NCBI GenBank assembly: GCA_964344305.1
Contig: CAYFMT010000017.1
Span: forward strand, 1 to 57,432
Source of the DNA: JABMOV01 sp964344305
GTDB lineage: Bacteria; Fidelibacterota; Marinisomatia; Marinisomatales; JABMOV01
DNA: 57,432 nucleotides
Direction: 5' to 3'
Shown here in pieces: positions 53,590-57,432 of the stretch. A program made the position numbers and the translations under genes. Under the pieces are notes generated by a model. The model was not told the origin of the DNA. It searched no databases and saw only the letters and a program-made list of their open reading frames with translations. The first letter of the stretch is position 1; each line of letters begins with the position of its first letter.

Positions 53590-55223
53590 AAAAAGTATTC
53601 CTTCTACTGATTTTCCTGTTGGTATCATGTAAACAGGAGACAACGCCTCGGTTGGTTGTCCTTATTGCTGTGGACCATTTATCACAGGAGACATTTGAAC
53701 ATTATTCGGACCTGTTCACAGGTGGGTTTAAGTGGATGATTGATAACGGCATCCAATTTACAGAGACATACCATGAACATGGTTATACCGCCACGGGCCC
53801 AGGGCATTTTGTGCTGGGTTCAGGTGAACATCCGGGACCTGCAGGAATGATCGGGAATTCCTGGTTTGATCGAAGAACAGGCTATGATCGATATTGTGTA
53901 GAAGATTCACAGGCAGTTTCTGTGGGTATACATACAGATTCTCGATCTTATCGCCAAATCAACTCCACTGCCATTGGTGATTGGTTGAAGGATGTCTCAC
54001 CAAGAAGCAAAGTGTATTCAATCGCCGGAAAAGATCGAGCGTCAATTTTAATGGGCGGCAAAAACCCCGATTTGGTTCTCTGGTATAATTGGTACGGGGA
54101 GTTCACCACATCGAGTTATTATGTCAATCGAATCCCGAGATGGTTGACAACATTCAATAAATCTTTGAAAATCGCGTCTTATCGAGATTCGCTGTGGACG
54201 CATACACTTGAGGAAGATACATACCTGGAATATGCACGAGAGGATTTCTACTATGGAGAATCTGATAACTACCTGAATACTGAATATTCACCAGTACTTC
54301 CTATCGGGTTTGATTCCACATACACTGATTCCATGATTTGGACCTATATAGGTGGGACTCCATGGCAGGAAAGAAATACAATCAACTTGGCAAAAACAAT
54401 CATTACAAAAGAGCGTCTTGGGAAAGACAGGCATCCGGATATTCTTGCTATAGGCCTATCAGCCACAGACTGGATCAATCACGATTATGGTCCACGGTCT
54501 CATGAAGGCATGGATAATACATTAAGACTTGACATGTATCTCCAGGACTTACTGAATACCATTGATAAACGCGTAGGGCTGGATAAGACTGTTTTTATTC
54601 TGACCAGTGACCATGGTGGTTTGGAGATTCCTGAATTTGTTGTGGAGGAGTTTGGGAAACCGGCAGGTAGAATAAACAGGGAAGAAAGGGATCAGGCCAT
54701 ACAAATGGCCTATGCTGAAATTGATAGCATATATGGAGACCACGAATTCATCAGGAATCATGGATTGGGCTATTATTTTAATCCAAAAGATGTAACCGAT
54801 AGAGAAATTGATACGGACCTGATAACTGCTATTATCAAAGAAAAACTGGAAACAGTTCATGGAATACGGGTTGTGTTGACCAGGGATGAGATTCTTGCAG
54901 CCACTGAAAGTGATACACTGCTGATGCGTATGAAGCATTTTACCCATCCGGAGCTAAGCCCTGACCTTTGGACCATTCAGGAAAAGCACTTTGTGTATAG
55001 AAATCCTTACGGAACCAGTCATGGCACACCTTATGATTATGATGCCCACGTTCCATTTTTGATAAGTCATCCTTCCATTCAACCGCATGTATCAGATGAG
55101 AGGATTTCAGCAGTTGATATTGCACCTACCATTGCAGATATCCTGGGTGTACAATATCCATCATCAATTGATGGAAAATCAAAACACAACCTTTTAAAAA
55201 TAGACAAATATGCTTCACATTAA
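53586..55223 (+). CDS. PafA-like alkaline phosphatase lipoprotein
   Basis: A 545-residue protein with a lipoprotein signal (lipobox LLVSC, Cys15) and an alkaline-phosphatase-superfamily domain. The nucleophile is Thr70 in YTATGPGH, followed by Asn91 (GNSWFD), Lys149 and Arg151 (GKDRASI). These correspond to the Thr/Asn/Lys/Arg set of the monoesterase PafA of Bacteroidota. Metal ligands appear in SATDWINHDYG, TSDHGG and SHGTPYDYDAHVP. It would release phosphate from organic phosphomonoesters at the cell envelope. The overlap with tyrS is 4 bp and with the ABC gene 14 bp. Confidence 0.92.
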   Translation: MKKVFLLLIFLLVSCKQETTPRLVVLIAVDHLSQETFEHYSDLFTGGFKWMIDNGIQFTETYHEHGYTATGPGHFVLGSGEHPGPAGMIGNSWFDRRTGYDRYCVEDSQAVSVGIHTDSRSYRQINSTAIGDWLKDVSPRSKVYSIAGKDRASILMGGKNPDLVLWYNWYGEFTTSSYYVNRIPRWLTTFNKSLKIASYRDSLWTHTLEEDTYLEYAREDFYYGESDNYLNTEYSPVLPIGFDSTYTDSMIWTYIGGTPWQERNTINLAKTIITKERLGKDRHPDILAIGLSATDWINHDYGPRSHEGMDNTLRLDMYLQDLLNTIDKRVGLDKTVFILTSDHGGLEIPEFVVEEFGKPAGRINREERDQAIQMAYAEIDSIYGDHEFIRNHGLGYYFNPKDVTDREIDTDLITAIIKEKLETVHGIRVVLTRDEILAATESDTLLMRMKHFTHPELSPDLWTIQEKHFVYRNPYGTSHGTPYDYDAHVPFLISHPSIQPHVSDERISAVDIAPTIADILGVQYPSSIDGKSKHNLLKIDKYASH

Positions 55224-56097
55224 TTCAGTCACAAAACAATTCGATGGCATCAGGGCTGTCGATAATATCGATTTCGAAGTACAAAAGGGTGAAATCTATG
55301 GTTTTCTTGGTCCAAATGGGGCAGGAAAGACCACCACAATTCGCATGATAATGGGCATTTTGGAACCGGATGATGGATCCATCACCTTCTCAGAAAAGAA
55401 TATCCGATCACTCCCTGTAAATACATTCGGTTATCTCCCCGAGGAAAGAGGATTATACCAGAAGCAAAAACTTCAGGAAACCATTGTGTATTTTGGAACC
55501 CTGAAAGGATTGTCACCGGCAGAGGCGAAGAGCAGAGCCGAAGATTGGATACACCGATTTAACCTGACAGATTATGCAAATAAGAAAATTCAGGAATTAT
55601 CCAAGGGAAACCAGCAAAAGGTTCAATTTATCCTTACACTGCTTCATGATCCAAAACTTGTTGTGCTGGATGAACCATTTACGGGATTGGACCCGGTGAA
55701 CCAGCTGCTTCTTAAGGAGATTATCAAGGAAAAACAGGCTGATGGTACCACATTTTTGTTTTCTACCCATCAGATGGAGCAGGTGGAGCGTTTGTGTACC
55801 AACATTTGTCTCATTAATAAAGGGACCATCATTCTCGAGGGTAAACTGGGTAAAATCCGCAAGGATTTCAGTAATAATGTTGTACGGGTTCATTTCGATG
55901 GATCGCTTTCCATGGAAGACATAAAACCCTTCCTTGAGAATCCTCAATTGAAAGATGACACAGTAGAAGGGATATTGATTGGAGAAAAACATGCGTTCAT
56001 ATCCTTGCTGAATTCAAAAGTAGATATATTGGATTATTCCATGCGACCACCCACACTTGAAGAAATCTTTATCGAGACGGTGGGAGGGAAATCATGA
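55210..56097 (+). CDS. ABC transporter ATP-binding protein (NatA-like)
   Basis: A 295-residue ATPase with Walker A GPNGAGKTTT (residues 34-43), Q-loop near GYLPEERGLYQK, signature LSKGNQQKVQF, Walker B LVVLDEPFTGLDP and H-loop STHQMEQ. The C-terminal 80 residues are the DUF4162-type extension found in NatA/CcmA-like exporters. It partners with the permease that follows (4-bp overlap). Substrate is not evident; Na+ or lipid-type export is typical of the family. The start overlaps the phosphatase 3' end. Confidence 0.93.
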   Translation: MLHINSVTKQFDGIRAVDNIDFEVQKGEIYGFLGPNGAGKTTTIRMIMGILEPDDGSITFSEKNIRSLPVNTFGYLPEERGLYQKQKLQETIVYFGTLKGLSPAEAKSRAEDWIHRFNLTDYANKKIQELSKGNQQKVQFILTLLHDPKLVVLDEPFTGLDPVNQLLLKEIIKEKQADGTTFLFSTHQMEQVERLCTNICLINKGTIILEGKLGKIRKDFSNNVVRVHFDGSLSMEDIKPFLENPQLKDDTVEGILIGEKHAFISLLNSKVDILDYSMRPPTLEEIFIETVGGKS

Positions 56098-57317
56098 ATC
56101 AGGTACTCTCAATTCTGAAATGGGAATTTCTCAACCGAATGAAATCCAAAACGTTTATTATTACCATGATCCTCTTCCCCTTATTGATTATTGGTGGCAG
56201 TGTAGTTCCCAGTCTACTCATATCACGGGATGGCGCCGAATCTTTCCAGGTTGGTATCGTGGATGAGACAGGCACAGTAGGGCCAATCCTTGTGAAAAAA
56301 CTGTCCACTGAATATGTCCTGGAAAATGATGAGCAGAAATATATCCCTTCTGAATTTGCATTTGAGAAAGATGCTCTGGAAGCTGTATCGACAAAAGAGA
56401 TTGATATGTTTATTGTCCTGACTGATTCCACTGTTGCCGGTGCCGATGCGAACCTGTATACCATTTCCCTGAGCAACTTTAAGGTCCAGAACGAATTGCA
56501 GAGGGCAGTAAATCATTCTATCATTGAAGTGCGGGCAGAACAGAATGGGTTTGACATTGAACTCATTAATTCTGTCACGAGATGGGTTGGATTAAAGCCA
56601 TTTGAAATAAGTGAAACTGGTGAAACCTCTGAAGGGAATGAACTGGTGAGTTTCTTTGTACCATTCGCCACCATGTTTCTGCTGTTTATGTCCATTTTTG
56701 TCAATGGGCAGCTTCTCCTTCGAAGTGTCATGGAAGAACGAACCAGCCGGGTAATCGAAGTGATATTATCCTCTGTAACACCACGGCAACTAATGGTAGG
56801 GAAGATTTTTGGTCTCGGAGCCCTGGGACTTGTTCAACTGCTTGTATATGTTTTGGTCGGATTTGGAGCATTGCATTTGAATGGTATGGGTGCATCTGTT
56901 GAACTGGATTTAGCCCTCTGGATGATCCTTTTCTTCCTGCTGGGATACTTTTTCTATGCAGCTATTTTTGGTACCATGGGAACCCTGTTTGATTCAGAAC
57001 AGGAAGCACAGCAGTCCACCAGTATCATTTCCATCATTGTGGTGATTCCAATGATGCTCTCAAGCTATTTCATTACCAATCCAGGTTCCATGGCCACAAA
57101 ACTCTTATCCTTTTTCCCGCCATTTACGCCATTTATGATTCCGTTGCGATTTGGGACAGGCATTATCGAAACCTGGGAAGCGGTTCTGGCAGCAGTGTTA
57201 ACAGGATTATCGGTATGGGGTCTCATGATCCTTGCAGGGAAGATATTCCGTGTAACATTACTCATGTATGGCAAACGTATTACCCTGCCGGAGATTTTTC
57301 GCTGGATACGAGCGTAA
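56094..57317 (+). CDS. ABC-2 type permease (NatB-like)
   Basis: A 407-residue membrane protein with one N-terminal helix (residues 20-42), a periplasmic domain of about 150 residues, then five or six helices in the C-terminal half. The coupling segment VMEERTSRVIEVILSSVTP is the hallmark of NatB/YhaP-type permeases. It pairs with the ATPase gene upstream and closes the smpB-tyrS-phosphatase-ABC run. Confidence 0.92.
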   Translation: MNQVLSILKWEFLNRMKSKTFIITMILFPLLIIGGSVVPSLLISRDGAESFQVGIVDETGTVGPILVKKLSTEYVLENDEQKYIPSEFAFEKDALEAVSTKEIDMFIVLTDSTVAGADANLYTISLSNFKVQNELQRAVNHSIIEVRAEQNGFDIELINSVTRWVGLKPFEISETGETSEGNELVSFFVPFATMFLLFMSIFVNGQLLLRSVMEERTSRVIEVILSSVTPRQLMVGKIFGLGALGLVQLLVYVLVGFGALHLNGMGASVELDLALWMILFFLLGYFFYAAIFGTMGTLFDSEQEAQQSTSIISIIVVIPMMLSSYFITNPGSMATKLLSFFPPFTPFMIPLRFGTGIIETWEAVLAAVLTGLSVWGLMILAGKIFRVTLLMYGKRITLPEIFRWIRA

Positions 57318-57432
57318 GGCAAGGGAAGAGGAATCAGTTCCCAGTTGTCAGTTCACAGTTGTCAGTTTCCAGAAAATTATTGTAAAACCAATACATGGGT
57401 AACAGATTAGTTTCAGAACATAGGTAACACTG
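57318..57432. repeat. Tandem 14-bp repeat and ACATRGGTAACA repeats at the window end
   Basis: CAGTTCCCAGTTGT (57335-57348) is repeated with one change at 57349-57362 and partly at 57363-57372. Then ACATGGGTAACA (57393-57404) recurs as ACATAGGTAACA (57418-57429). The second pair resembles terminal repeats bound by IS481-type transposases, and an insertion sequence could begin just beyond the window. No gene is present. Confidence 0.4.

Overview
The window looks like a piece of a moderate-GC chromosome from the FCB group (Fibrobacterota-Chlorobi-Bacteroidota). Candidatus Marinimicrobia (Neomarinimicrobiota) or a close relative is the most likely source. The evidence is the type IX secretion (T9SS) C-terminal sorting domains starting with YPNPFNP, very large secreted repeat proteins, dockerin-like and TSP3 calcium modules, a PafA-type phosphatase lipoprotein, an HydBGDA-type (group 3b) [NiFe] hydrogenase, and short operons with 1-14 bp gene overlaps. 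The taxonomic placement is inference, because the window has no rRNA or other marker gene that settles it.

Layout. 1-2.7 kb: tail of an unknown gene, a probable lipoprotein and a tyrosine phenol-lyase. 2.7-10.9 kb (minus strand): a small secreted Cys-rich repeat protein, then a nine-gene operon read from 10.9 kb down to 3.25 kb. That operon holds hydrogenase subunits beta-gamma-delta-alpha, the maturation protease, a CheY-like regulator, a RegB-like redox histidine kinase, a stand-alone ACT-domain protein and a MetX-like secreted hydrolase. 11.3-21.7 kb: two membrane proteins, then a giant Ig-like repeat protein of about 2,700 residues whose signal peptide lies upstream of the first ATG. 21.7-22.4 kb: two tRNA-Ser genes and a decayed GIY-YIG nuclease element. 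22.6-25.7 kb: gltX and glnS. 25.8-31.4 kb: envelope proteins, TlpA, an outer-membrane barrel and an Omp28-like protein with an in-frame TGA in its redox motif. 31.5-32.1 kb: tRNA-Arg, tRNA-Gln and tRNA-Glu among repeats. 32.3-42.5 kb: an acidic Asp/Tyr-rich outer-membrane protein, a giant Calx-beta T9SS protein, a TPR lipoprotein and tadA. 42.5-49.9 kb: a crotonase, a VOC protein, a subtilase with a dockerin, a cystathionine beta-synthase core with TlpA, an SDR, Hsp20 and a DegT aminotransferase. 49.9-57.3 kb: a queuosine-mannosyltransferase-like enzyme, a frameshifted secreted gene, tRNA-Leu, and the smpB-tyrS-pafA-like-ABC transporter run.

The most interesting observations are three. (1) A probable selenoprotein at 29582-31363: the codon where Omp28-type thioredoxin folds have the first Cys of CxxC is TGA (UxxC), it is followed at the correct distance by a hairpin that fits the bacterial SECIS consensus, and the frame is open on both sides. 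(2) A family of hairpin repeats and truncated tRNA copies next to several tRNA genes. One of them contains a GIY-YIG nuclease pseudogene between 10-bp direct repeats of the tRNA-Ser 3' end, which suggests a tRNA-targeting mobile element. (3) A hydrogenase operon wired to its own RegB-like two-component system. Translation and tRNA-maturation genes (gltX, glnS, tyrS, smpB, tadA, the queuosine-mannosyltransferase-like enzyme and six tRNAs) are also unusually frequent in the window.
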